Source: an uncultured Bacteroidota bacterium
GTDB lineage: Bacteria; Bacteroidota; Bacteroidia; Chitinophagales; Chitinophagaceae
DNA length: 37,043 bases
NCBI GenBank assembly: GCA_903927185.1
Contig: CAIYLW010000025.1
Location: 1 to 37,043, forward strand
Reading direction: 5' to 3'
Shown: piece by piece, positions 27,806 through 35,876 of the stretch
How the letters are laid out: each line of letters starts with the position of its first letter
Numbering within the stretch: the stretch's first letter is position 1
Translations under genes and position numbers: made by a program
The notes under the pieces: model-generated
What the model was told of the DNA's origin: nothing
The model's input: only the letters and a program-made list of their open reading frames with translations
Databases searched by the model: none

Positions 27806-27910
27806 CTAAATAAACCAGTTTACTATGGTAGTTGCTTTTGGGGTTTTCCAATCTTTTTGAGTTACTGCTAATTCAGAATGTGAACAACCATTGTTTAATA
27901 ATATTTTCAT
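27806..27910 (-). pseudogene. Short relic resembling the N-terminus of a tyrosine recombinase
   Basis: On the minus strand a 34-codon frame (ATG 27910, TAG 27806-27808) reads M-K-I-L-L-N-N-G-C-S-H-S-E-L-A-V-T-Q-K-D-W-K-T-P-K-A-T and then T-I-V-N-W-F-I. From memory, Bacteroidota phage-type integrases often start with a pattern like C-S-x-S-x-x-x-V-x-P-K-N-W-x-T-x-x-A-S-x-x-x-x-W-Y-I-Y-Y-R-F. Here the stop TAG falls where the first Tyr of W-x-I-Y-Y-R would be, and the next codon is TAT (Tyr). Nothing recognisable follows. It is thus a decayed fragment, possibly the trace of a lost mobile element. The rest of the 27714-28064 gap holds only the terminator below. Confidence 0.5.
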
Positions 27911-27973
27911 ATGCAAATTTTAGGTAGCCATTTTTGTAGCGATAAAAAAATACCATACAAAGAAGCAGAAATA

Positions 27974-28013
27974 AAAAAGGCTTAAACAATCGATAATCAA
28001 TTATCTAAGCCTC
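27974..28013 (-). terminator. Terminator of the membrane protein gene at 28065
   Basis: AGGCTTA (27979-27985) pairs with TAAGCCT (28007-28013), and inside them GATAAT (27993-27998) pairs with ATTATC (28001-28006). A T-run follows on the minus strand (A at 27974-27979). It lies about 50 bases after the stop codon at 28065. Confidence 0.7.
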
Positions 28014-28064
28014 TTAATGTCTGTATCGAGATTAACAATTGAACTACAGATCTCAACCTTAAGT

Positions 28065-28838
28065 TTATGCCACCCCGATCATTTGCTTCATCAGGTTAAA
28101 CCAGCTATCGCTATAGTATAAAAAAACCTCAACACCAGTTACAAATAAAAAAAAGAATACTCCCAGCACATAGGCCTTGTTTAATTGTTTACGGGTTACA
28201 TAGTCGTATACCCCAATGGCGAGTATCAAAATTAATTGTGGTAAAACCTCATATATCCAAAAAGGCAGGAAGCCTTGGCTGAAAGTTTTATAGTTCCAGA
28301 AATAGTTGCCAAAAAATGGAGCAATTTTATAACTGAACCATCTGGCTAAACCAGGCTCGGTTAAAGCTAATGTTGAAAGGAGCATTAATCGCTTGTGAAC
28401 AGCATAATTTTTCCGCAAATAAAGACCTATCCCTGCAAAACTGCTAAACAGTATAAGATTACCTAACTGCACACAAATAAAATGAAGATCACTGCTGGGT
28501 GTACCGTAATCGCGTTTTGCCACGATGAAAGCTGTAAGGATACCAAATAATACCATCAGAGGGATTAGGCCAAAACTTATCAGCCCCATTTTTTTATGAA
28601 GAGCGAGGTTTTTGCTCCTAACAAGAATGATCTGCGCGGTAAACAATACTAACCACCCTGTGAAGGCAGCTGCATGTATATGAACTATGAGAGAAAAATG
28701 CAACTTACCTAACTCATTCAATTTATACATATCATATCCAAATCCAGAAGCAATAGCAGCCCAGGTCAGAATCAGCATAAATAAAAAGAAATTATGGTCG
28801 GACGGATGATAAGGGGCAAAAGTTTTTGGACGATTCAT
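28065..28838 (-). CDS. Multi-pass inner-membrane protein of unknown function (DUF2306-like)
   Basis: This 257-residue protein has about seven hydrophobic segments and no signal peptide. A His-rich motif spans the second segment, VHIHAAAFTGWLVLFTAQIILV, followed by LALHKKMG; a second H-K-R-L-M-L pair occurs near 148-153. This arrangement is seen in small b561-like or DUF2306-like membrane proteins, where histidines might bind haem, but haem binding is not shown here. It is a single gene with its own terminator at 27974-28013 and a 619-bp gap upstream. I assign no function. Confidence 0.7.
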   Translation of the reverse strand: MNRPKTFAPYHPSDHNFFLFMLILTWAAIASGFGYDMYKLNELGKLHFSLIVHIHAAAFTGWLVLFTAQIILVRSKNLALHKKMGLISFGLIPLMVLFGILTAFIVAKRDYGTPSSDLHFICVQLGNLILFSSFAGIGLYLRKNYAVHKRLMLLSTLALTEPGLARWFSYKIAPFFGNYFWNYKTFSQGFLPFWIYEVLPQLILILAIGVYDYVTRKQLNKAYVLGVFFFLFVTGVEVFLYYSDSWFNLMKQMIGVA

Positions 28839-29067
28839 TATTTTCTTTATTTAGGGGTCAAAAATGAGATTGTGATAACCAATTACTTTCTTAAAGCAAA
28901 TAATACATTTTATGCCTGAAGGTTAGTAGATTGAAATATAAGATAATACTTTAATACCAAATAAACTTATTATAAAGTATAAGGTTTTATAAACAGGAGT
29001 TTTAAACCCGATACATCCCAACCTTTTTCATTGAAAATCACTTCCTAACTGGAAAACGATTCAGACT

Positions 29068-29143
29068 CGTAGATCATTCATGGTTACTCTGTGGATTACC
29101 CGTGGATACTTCACCAAAAGCCGTGGATGAGTCGTGGTTGTTC
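29068..29143 (+). repeat. Tandem array of an 11-bp unit, CGTGGATNANT
   Basis: Seven consecutive units begin at 29068, 29079, 29090, 29101, 29112, 29122 and 29133; one unit is 10 bp. Three carry exact GTGGAT and the last CGTGGTT; the outer ones have drifted (CGTAGAT, CATGGTT), and the fifth (CACCAAA) has lost the motif. The 11-bp step is about one helical turn, so the conserved parts lie on nearly the same face of the DNA. The array is GC-richer than its surroundings. The unit length is not a multiple of three, so it is not coding. Confidence 0.7.
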
Positions 29144-29231
29144 AAAAAGGAAGAAAACAGGAATGAAACATAAATTATGTTAAGTAGGGTAAAAAAGATT
29201 GAACGGCGGGACGGAAATATTTAATAAAAAA

Positions 29232-29296
29232 AATCTCACGCAGCTTGCTCCCGGAGACATAAAAAAAGACCCCTGATTTAACCTAAGTACTTATTT
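29232..29296 (+). repeat. 65-bp interspersed repeat, copy B
   Basis: Same orientation and ungapped match to 2803-2867 (48 of 65 bases, with an identical 13-base core). It begins AATCTCACGCAGCTTGC. It is 162 bp upstream of the Asp-box gene start and lacks the terminator-like pairing of copy A. Confidence 0.55.
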
Positions 29297-29457
29297 AAAA
29301 AGAAACTCTTTTCTGATTTATCTCTTTTTAGTCTGATTTTGCAGACAATTTACAATCGTCTATAAAAGTTTTAAATTGATTTCAGCGGAGATAAAAGGTA
29401 ATTGGAATATATAATTTATATACCTTAAATTACTTGCTTATAAAAATTAAATCAATT

Positions 29458-32400
29458 ATGCTGGCCCATAAACCTAACCGTTTTACAATTATTTCTTTTA
29501 CTTTTTTGACTATTTCTTTATTTCTTTTTGATGCTATATATGCACAAAATAAATCGATTGTAAATACTGGTTTTCCTAATACTGATGTATACAACAAAAA
29601 ACTTTTTTCTGGTTTAAAATGGCGGAATATTGGCCCTTTTCGTTCAGGCCGAACTGCTGCAGTAACAGGAGTTTTAAATCAACCAATGGTTTATTATGCA
29701 GGACAAACAGGCGGTGGTGTTTGGAAAACAACTGATGGTGGTAATACATGGCTTTGCGTTTCGGATTCTATTTTTACTTCCTCTTCGGTAGGAGCTTTAG
29801 CCGTTGCAAAATCGAACCCTAATATTATATATGCAGGTACAGGTGAAGTAGAAATGAGAAATAATATTTCATTCGGTGATGGTGTATATAAATCGTCAGA
29901 TGCCGGAAAAACATGGAGGCATATCGGTTTAGAAAAATCTTATGCTATTGGAACAATAGCAGTTGACCCTCAAAATTCTGAAATTGTTTATGTTGCAGCA
30001 TTAGGAAAGGTATTTGGTGCAAATAAAGAAAGAGGATTATATCGATCTAAAGATGGTGGTACCAATTGGCAACAGGTATTGAGTTCCGATGACAGTACTG
30101 GTTGTGTTGATGTAAAAATAGATCCAAATAATCCATTGATAATTTATGCATCTATGTGGCGTGCTCACCGAACACCATATTCGTTAAGCAGTGGTGGTAA
30201 AGGAAGTGGACTATATAAATCTGTTGATGGCGGTAATTCATGGAAACTCATTTCCGAAAATTCTGGGATGCCAAAAGGTTTAATAGGGAAAATCATTTGC
30301 ACCATTTCGCCAATTAACTCACAACGCTTATTTGCTGTTGTTGAAAATGAACATGGTGGTGTTTTTAAATCTGAAGATGGTGGCGAGAACTGGACCGTAG
30401 TTAGCACACTAAATGATCTAACTCAACGTCCTTGGTATTTTAGTCAGATTTTTGCTGATACGAAAAATGAAAACACAGTTTATATTTTAAACGTTGAATT
30501 TTTTAAATCAATTGACGCTGGTGTAAGCTGGACAAAAATCGCCAATCGTCATGGCGATAATCATGACATGTGGATTAATCCAGATAATTCAAGCAATTGG
30601 ATAATGGGTGATGATGGCGGTCCGCAAGTAACATTTGATGGAGGAAAAAATTTCAGCGATATTGATTTGCCTACAGCACAATTTTATCATGTAAATCTCG
30701 ACAATGATTTTCCATATAATGTGTATGGTGCACAACAAGATAATTCAAGTATCAGAATTGCAAGCAGAACAAATGATTTTACTATAGGTTTAAGAGATTG
30801 GTATCCTGTTGCAGGGGGAGAAGCCGGATATATTGTTCCGGATCCAAATAATCCTGATATAACTTATGGAGGTGAATATGATGGTCAATTAACTGCATAT
30901 AATAAAAAAACAGGATTGTTTCAAGCCCTCTCTCCTGATCTAGAATTACATCAAGGTGCAGGTGCAGAAGATTATAAATTTAGATTCAATTGGACATTTC
31001 CAATTAGCATCTCACCATTCAATTCTAAAATGATTTATGCAGGTTCTAATTACGTAGTTAGAACTATTGATGCAGGACAAACATGGAAAGTGATAAGTCC
31101 TGATCTAACTCGTCATGAACCAACAACATTAAAACCAAGCGGCGGTCCGATTACTTTAGACAATACAGGAGCCGAAGTATACGCTGATGTTTTTACAGTG
31201 GCCGAATCGCCTGTAAAGCAAGGGGTAATTTGGGCTGGCTCAGATGATGGTTTAGTACATGTTACAAAAGATGATGGAAAAAATTGGATCAATGTAACTC
31301 CAAAATCTTTACCAGACTGGGCTTTGATCAGTTATGTAGAACCATCGCATTTTGATTCTGCAACCTGTTATGTTTCTGCAACGAGATATAAAACTGATGA
31401 TACAAAACCATATATTTTTAAAACAACTGATTTCGGAAAAAATTGGGTATTAATTACTAACGGGCTTCCTCCAAATACTTATAACCGTTGTGTTAGAGAA
31501 GATCCAAAGAAAAAAGGAATTTTATATTGTGGATTAGAAACAGGAATTTATATTTCATTTAATGATGGTGCATATTGGCAAAGTTTACAATTGAATTTGC
31601 CTAACACTCCTGTTCATGATATTCAAATCCAGACACGAGAAAACGATTTAGTGATTGCCACACATGGAAGATCATTTTGGATATTAGATGATATAACAGC
31701 ATTATATCAATTATCTGATGAGATAGCAAAATCATCTAATTGGTTATATAAACCGAGAGATACTTATAGAATGCCAGGTGGCTATATTGAAGATGTAAAT
31801 ATTCAGGAAGGCCAAAACACTCCCAATGGTGTGATAGTTCGATATTTTTTAAAAACAAAACCTGACAAAGAATTAAAACTAAAATTTTATACAGCATCAG
31901 GTGATAGCATCATTACCTATTCTAATCTAAAAGATAATAAAGGCGAGTTGGTGAAAATTTCAAAAGAATATTACGAAAGCAAAGCCAAAAAACCAGGATT
32001 ATTGACTTCTGATACTAGTATGAATGTATTTGTTTGGGATATTCACTATCCAAATGCCAAAGCCGATACAAGTGCTACATTCGGTGGTTCATTTAGCGGC
32101 CCATTAGCAACTCCCGGTTCATATTTCGTGAAAATGTTTATAGGTGATTCTCTGATCCAAACTCAACCATTTACTATTTTAAAAGATCCACGAAATTCTT
32201 TTACGGTGGATGATTTGAAAGAACATTTTGAACTTTCCCAAAAAGTTGTAAAAAAGCTTAATGAGATAGGCAAAGCAACCAAGCAAATTCGACTAGTGAC
32301 AACACAAATGGAAGAATTTTGCATTCATATAAAAGACAGTGCAGATGCCAGGCATTTTAGAAGCCTTGCTAAGCCAATCATAGATTCATTGACAACAATA

Positions 32401-32676
32401 AAAGATGCTTTATATAACAGTAAAATAAAAGCAGGTGAAGATAATCTTCGATTCCCTATGCGTTTGGAAGAAAAATTAAGTGCTTTGAATGCTGTTTTTA
32501 CTAGTGCAGATCAGAAACCAACTACTGCCATGTTTGAATCATATAATTCCTTAGTATCAAGAATTGATATGCAATTACAAAAGATGAATATCATTTTTGA
32601 AAAACTAATTCCTTCTTTCAATGATGAAGCGAAAACTAAACAAAGAGAAGCAATAGAAATAAATTTAAAAGAATAA
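29458..32676 (+). CDS. Large exported Asp-box (BNR/Vps10-like) propeller protein
   Basis: From ATG 29458 the protein has 1072 residues; an in-frame TTG at 29434 is less likely. The signal peptide covers 1-30 (ending AIYAQ). About eleven Asp-box motifs (S/T-x-D-x-G-x-x-W) span residues 70 to 700, for example VWKTTDGGNTW, VYKSSDAGKTW, LYKSVDGGNSW, VRTIDAGQTW and IFKTTDFGKNW. They form one or two large beta-propellers of the sortilin/Vps10-like glycosyl-hydrolase-like type. A beta sandwich (about 760-900) and a helical C-terminal segment (about 905-1072) follow. No catalytic residues can be assigned. It is probably periplasmic or secreted, without a T9SS tail, and stands alone as a transcription unit. 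Confidence 0.85.
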   Translation: MLAHKPNRFTIISFTFLTISLFLFDAIYAQNKSIVNTGFPNTDVYNKKLFSGLKWRNIGPFRSGRTAAVTGVLNQPMVYYAGQTGGGVWKTTDGGNTWLCVSDSIFTSSSVGALAVAKSNPNIIYAGTGEVEMRNNISFGDGVYKSSDAGKTWRHIGLEKSYAIGTIAVDPQNSEIVYVAALGKVFGANKERGLYRSKDGGTNWQQVLSSDDSTGCVDVKIDPNNPLIIYASMWRAHRTPYSLSSGGKGSGLYKSVDGGNSWKLISENSGMPKGLIGKIICTISPINSQRLFAVVENEHGGVFKSEDGGENWTVVSTLNDLTQRPWYFSQIFADTKNENTVYILNVEFFKSIDAGVSWTKIANRHGDNHDMWINPDNSSNWIMGDDGGPQVTFDGGKNFSDIDLPTAQFYHVNLDNDFPYNVYGAQQDNSSIRIASRTNDFTIGLRDWYPVAGGEAGYIVPDPNNPDITYGGEYDGQLTAYNKKTGLFQALSPDLELHQGAGAEDYKFRFNWTFPISISPFNSKMIYAGSNYVVRTIDAGQTWKVISPDLTRHEPTTLKPSGGPITLDNTGAEVYADVFTVAESPVKQGVIWAGSDDGLVHVTKDDGKNWINVTPKSLPDWALISYVEPSHFDSATCYVSATRYKTDDTKPYIFKTTDFGKNWVLITNGLPPNTYNRCVREDPKKKGILYCGLETGIYISFNDGAYWQSLQLNLPNTPVHDIQIQTRENDLVIATHGRSFWILDDITALYQLSDEIAKSSNWLYKPRDTYRMPGGYIEDVNIQEGQNTPNGVIVRYFLKTKPDKELKLKFYTASGDSIITYSNLKDNKGELVKISKEYYESKAKKPGLLTSDTSMNVFVWDIHYPNAKADTSATFGGSFSGPLATPGSYFVKMFIGDSLIQTQPFTILKDPRNSFTVDDLKEHFELSQKVVKKLNEIGKATKQIRLVTTQMEEFCIHIKDSADARHFRSLAKPIIDSLTTIKDALYNSKIKAGEDNLRFPMRLEEKLSALNAVFTSADQKPTTAMFESYNSLVSRIDMQLQKMNIIFEKLIPSFNDEAKTKQREAIEINLKE

Positions 32677-33068
32677 TTTATTTAACTATTCTGTTTTAAA
32701 TGAAAGAATAATAAATATTTTTTCAAAAAAGATGAATCAATAAAATTTAGATTATAAAATCATTGTAGACTTTCGGTACTACTGAGGTTAGTTGTTCAAA
32801 AATAGTATTTTCTCTATTTTAATAAACTAATCCCTGTAAAACGTCAAAAGAAAGCGTACTAAATTCTAGTTAGTGTATCTCTTTACCTCAATCATAGGTG
32901 AATGGTCTACATTATGTTGACTTTTTTAGTATCATTTTATGAAATGTGCTGCGGTTTCCGTGGAACTTGTTTTTATATCAGATATTAAATGCAAAGACTA
33001 GAACTTTAAACCTGAAATTTGATTAGATTACTTAATAAAGATTATCAATAAATTTATTATTTATAAAT
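32677..33068. other. 392-bp intergenic region with no gene seen
   Basis: It separates two plus-strand genes. It is AT-rich, with no strong hairpin after the stop at 32676 and no exact TAnnTTTG box before 33069. I see no coding remnant. Confidence 0.4.
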
Positions 33069-33756
33069 ATGAGTAAATTAATTATATCCCTTTGCTTACT
33101 GATATTAACTTCTAGCTCTAGAAGCCAGACTGCAAATGAATTTTACAATAGTGGAATTAGTAAAAATAAAAATCATGATTACAAAGGTGCTATTTTAGAT
33201 TTCAACAAAGCATTAATCCTAAATTCCAATGATATAAATATATATTTTAATTTGGCTCTTAATAAACTTCTTCTACATGATAATATAGGAGCAATAGCTG
33301 CTTTAAATAAAGCAATTGCACTTAACCCAAAAGAACCACAATCTTTTTATAGAAGAGGCATATGTAAAAAAGAAATGAATGACTTCAGCGGAGCAATATT
33401 AGATTTTACAAAAACTTTAGACTTAGGCCCTAATGATGCTAATACTTATCAACAAAGAGGACTATGCAAAAGCAGTATGAAAGATTTTAAGGGATTTATT
33501 GCCGATTTTACAAGTGTCATCAATATTAAACCCAATTATGGCATTGCATATTCCCAAAGAGCTAATTCTAAAGTTCAAATAAAAGATTATGGTGGAGCCA
33601 AATGAAGAATATACAAAGGCAATTGCAATTGACTCAAATGATGCTGACAATTATGTTTTTCGTGGGTTAATAAAAAATCAAATTGGACAAAAAGAAAGTG
33701 CTTGTATTGACCTAAGTAAAGCTCGGGATTTAGGAGAACCAATGCAAATGAATTAA
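33069..33756 (+). pseudogene. Exported TPR protein broken by a +1 frameshift
   Basis: The frame from ATG 33069 (signal peptide ending SSSRSQ) encodes about four tetratricopeptide repeats, each with the pattern of a [YF]-x-x-[GR]-x-x-K turn and A-I-x-D-[FY]-[NT]-K-[AT]-[IL]. It stops at TGA 33603-33605. From 33601 a second frame continues N-E-E-Y-T-K-A-I-A-I-D-S-N-D-A-D-N-Y-V-F and on to L-S-K-A-R-D-L-G, ending at TAA 33754-33756. This is the fifth repeat and the C-terminal cap, so one extra A in the AAA run at 33600-33602 broke the gene. The repaired protein would be about 228 residues, a periplasmic protein-protein interaction module. A read error in the homopolymer remains possible. Confidence 0.75.
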
Positions 33757-33822
33757 TTAAAAGATACTGTCAATAAAAGCTAAATAAAATCAGGAGTGTC
33801 GTTATTATTTAAATAATTATTT

Positions 33823-34155
33823 ATGAAAGCATTAATCCTAATTCTGCTGACCTTTGTTTCATTAAATTCTCATAGTCAGAAAGTCTATTCTGTTGATTAT
33901 TCTAACCAGGCAGATGTAAAGGTATTTGTAGTTCAATATGAAAACCAGTGTGATCTAAAAGTATATAAAGTTAAATATGAGAACCAAGCAGGAAATAATG
34001 ATGGTAAGTGGTTCTTCACTCAATATATTAATCAATCAAAAAAGAAACTTTTTTTTGTTAATTACGAAAATCAGGCTGATTTGAAAATATTCTTTGTTGA
34101 GTATGAAAATCAAGCTGGCTGGAGAACATCAGGAAAAAAGTATCTACTTTATTAG
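33823..34155 (+). CDS. Exported small protein with six Y-x-N-Q repeats, probable septoil-knot (7_1 knot) fold
   Basis: This 110-residue protein has a signal peptide (1-18, ending NSHSQ). The mature part is six repeats of about 13 residues, each a hydrophobic strand ending in Y-x-N-Q: YSNQAD (26), YENQCD (39), YENQAG (52), YINQSK (68), YENQAD (81) and YENQAG (94), with an N-N-D-G-K-W-F-F insert in the middle. From general knowledge this pattern is that of the DUF6150/septoil-knot family, whose members fold as small beta proteins tied in a 7_1 knot. The match is from memory. Function is unknown. It follows the TPR pseudogene by 66 bases on the same strand. Confidence 0.75.
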   Translation: MKALILILLTFVSLNSHSQKVYSVDYSNQADVKVFVVQYENQCDLKVYKVKYENQAGNNDGKWFFTQYINQSKKKLFFVNYENQADLKIFFVEYENQAGWRTSGKKYLLY

Positions 34156-34271
34156 ATTTCTTAATATCAAATTTATTTTTTGTACCTGTATTTCCATTTT
34201 AATCAAACAAAATCAATTTGAAATTTCTTAATCATCATTGACATTTATCATTTATTAATTCAGTTGATGAG

Positions 34272-35657
34272 TTACTTCTTGTAACGTTCTTTGTACAAAT
34301 TAGCATTCTCCTTGTTGATAATATAGTTATAGTATCTCTTATCTTCTTCTGCCCTGACTCTATCAATAAAGTCTTTATCTATATCATACTTCAAACGAAA
34401 CTTGTGATTGATTCTATGTATTGTTTCTGTTCTTGTTCTTTTTTGTATTTCTAAGGTTTTCTTGCTAATGCCCAATGAAAAATTAAGTTCTTCCACTGAA
34501 ACCAATGTATTAATATTTGATTTTTCAATCAAGAAATTGATCAAATTCTTTTCTTGTTCATTAAAATCAATATTTACAGAAGTTGATTCATTAATTTTCT
34601 TTGCATCGCTATATTTTTTGTAGACCACTTTTAAAATATATCCTCCGCCTATTAACACCAATGCAGATAAAAGAGCTATTATTAAATATCTATTGGATGT
34701 GTCTTCAGATTCAATAAATTCAATAGGCTCTTTAGCAAAATCATTTATTGAAATCGGAATAGATTTTAAGGAATTAGATGTATCTGAAGGAAATTGAAAA
34801 TAAATTCTGTTATTTAATTCGAAAGCATTGATAGGTATATTACCTCCTGATTTTCTGAAAAAAAGATCTATGATCTGGGGGTTATTTAATTTGTAAGCTA
34901 AGTTATTTTCAAAGTTGAGTAGATATTGTTCTTCCGTATTAAAATAGATTAATGTCCCATTCAAAGAAGCTAAATTTATACATATAGGAATAGTTTCAGT
35001 TTTAATACATAAGTCTGCAAACCTTTTATTTAAATAACCGAGCTTAATATTTTTCTTCTTCTTTAGATCTAACTGAGTTATTGTATAAGCTGTTGTTTTT
35101 TCAAACGTAGCTGCATCATCAAATGGTCGACTAACAAAATATAAAGATGATTTTGCTGGTAAGTAGTTAAATAAATAGTTTGTTACAGGGTTTTCTTTGT
35201 TAAGCTTTGTTATATTCCATTCTGAAATAGCTTCGCTGAAATATCTAAGCTGACCATTTACTCTCCAAAAACCAACACCTCCTAATGAATATAAGGTGTC
35301 TTCATAACTGAAATTGATGTTTTCTCCATTATAACCAATGAAATATGTTGAATCTTGGCGGGTAAATGCTATTTGATTTTTATTTTCTGATGTTGCCTTA
35401 TAAATCTGCCCTGTGCCATCCAATAAAATGAATAGCCCCTTTTTATTTTTAATAAAATTTTGATTATAATTCTTAAGATGCGGTTCTAGAATAGGTAAGT
35501 ATCGCTGTATTGTAGTTGGCCTACTTAAGATTATTTCTGATTTCGGGTGGTTGTAAAGAAAATTTATATAATCAGTTTTTGGTATCCAATATGTCTGACT
35601 GATGCAAAATATGGGCAACAACAATCCAAATAATATGCAAAGTAATATCTTATTCAT
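34272..35657 (-). CDS. One-pass membrane protein with exported sensor region and cytoplasmic helix-turn-helix
   Basis: This 461-residue protein has a signal sequence (1-20, ending FCISQ), an exported beta-rich region (about 21-320) that looks like a propeller-type sensor, and one transmembrane helix (about 324-346, RYLIIALLSALVLIGGGYILKVV). A cytoplasmic part ends with a helical DNA-binding-like module (about 365-440): VSVEELNFSLGISKKTLEIQK and a basic R-T-R-T-E-T-I-H-R-I-N-H-K-F stretch. This is the layout of membrane-anchored one-component regulators of Bacteroidota. The signal is unknown. It is divergent from the LamG lipoprotein gene at 35877 over a 219-bp gap, so that gene is a natural candidate target. 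Confidence 0.7.
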   Translation of the reverse strand: MNKILLCILFGLLLPIFCISQTYWIPKTDYINFLYNHPKSEIILSRPTTIQRYLPILEPHLKNYNQNFIKNKKGLFILLDGTGQIYKATSENKNQIAFTRQDSTYFIGYNGENINFSYEDTLYSLGGVGFWRVNGQLRYFSEAISEWNITKLNKENPVTNYLFNYLPAKSSLYFVSRPFDDAATFEKTTAYTITQLDLKKKKNIKLGYLNKRFADLCIKTETIPICINLASLNGTLIYFNTEEQYLLNFENNLAYKLNNPQIIDLFFRKSGGNIPINAFELNNRIYFQFPSDTSNSLKSIPISINDFAKEPIEFIESEDTSNRYLIIALLSALVLIGGGYILKVVYKKYSDAKKINESTSVNIDFNEQEKNLINFLIEKSNINTLVSVEELNFSLGISKKTLEIQKRTRTETIHRINHKFRLKYDIDKDFIDRVRAEEDKRYYNYIINKENANLYKERYKK

Positions 35658-35876
35658 TTCTTCAAGATTGTAAAATCCGCCATTTTAGTATAAAAGATAT
35701 GATTTTTTTAAATAGAAATTAAGTTATTGTAATAAAACCTTATTTATATATGTGTGATATAAAATACTATAAATTATAAATTTTTAAATAAAATCCCGAA
35801 CCTAATTTGTATTCTAATTTATTCTGTGATAGTTGTTTTTATAAGTTCTTGATGAGAGATTTATGCAAAACCATTT

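Larger units (their letters stand above)
28839..29457. other. 619-bp divergent intergenic region
   Basis: It lies between the membrane protein gene (minus) and the Asp-box gene (plus). It contains the 11-bp tandem array at 29068-29143 and copy B of the 65-bp repeat at 29232-29296. Otherwise it is AT-rich. No gene and no exact TAnnTTTG box was found. This is the longest gene-free stretch in the window. Confidence 0.5.

Noticed and set aside
29434..29457. Upstream TTG start for the Asp-box protein
   Set aside because: ATG 29458 gives a normal signal peptide; the extra eight residues add a second charged stretch with no support.
32813..32834. Short match to the 3' end of the L,D-transpeptidase gene near 20815-20835
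   Set aside because: About 20 bases with an indel in AT-rich DNA; by rough estimate a match of this size is expected by chance in a window this long.
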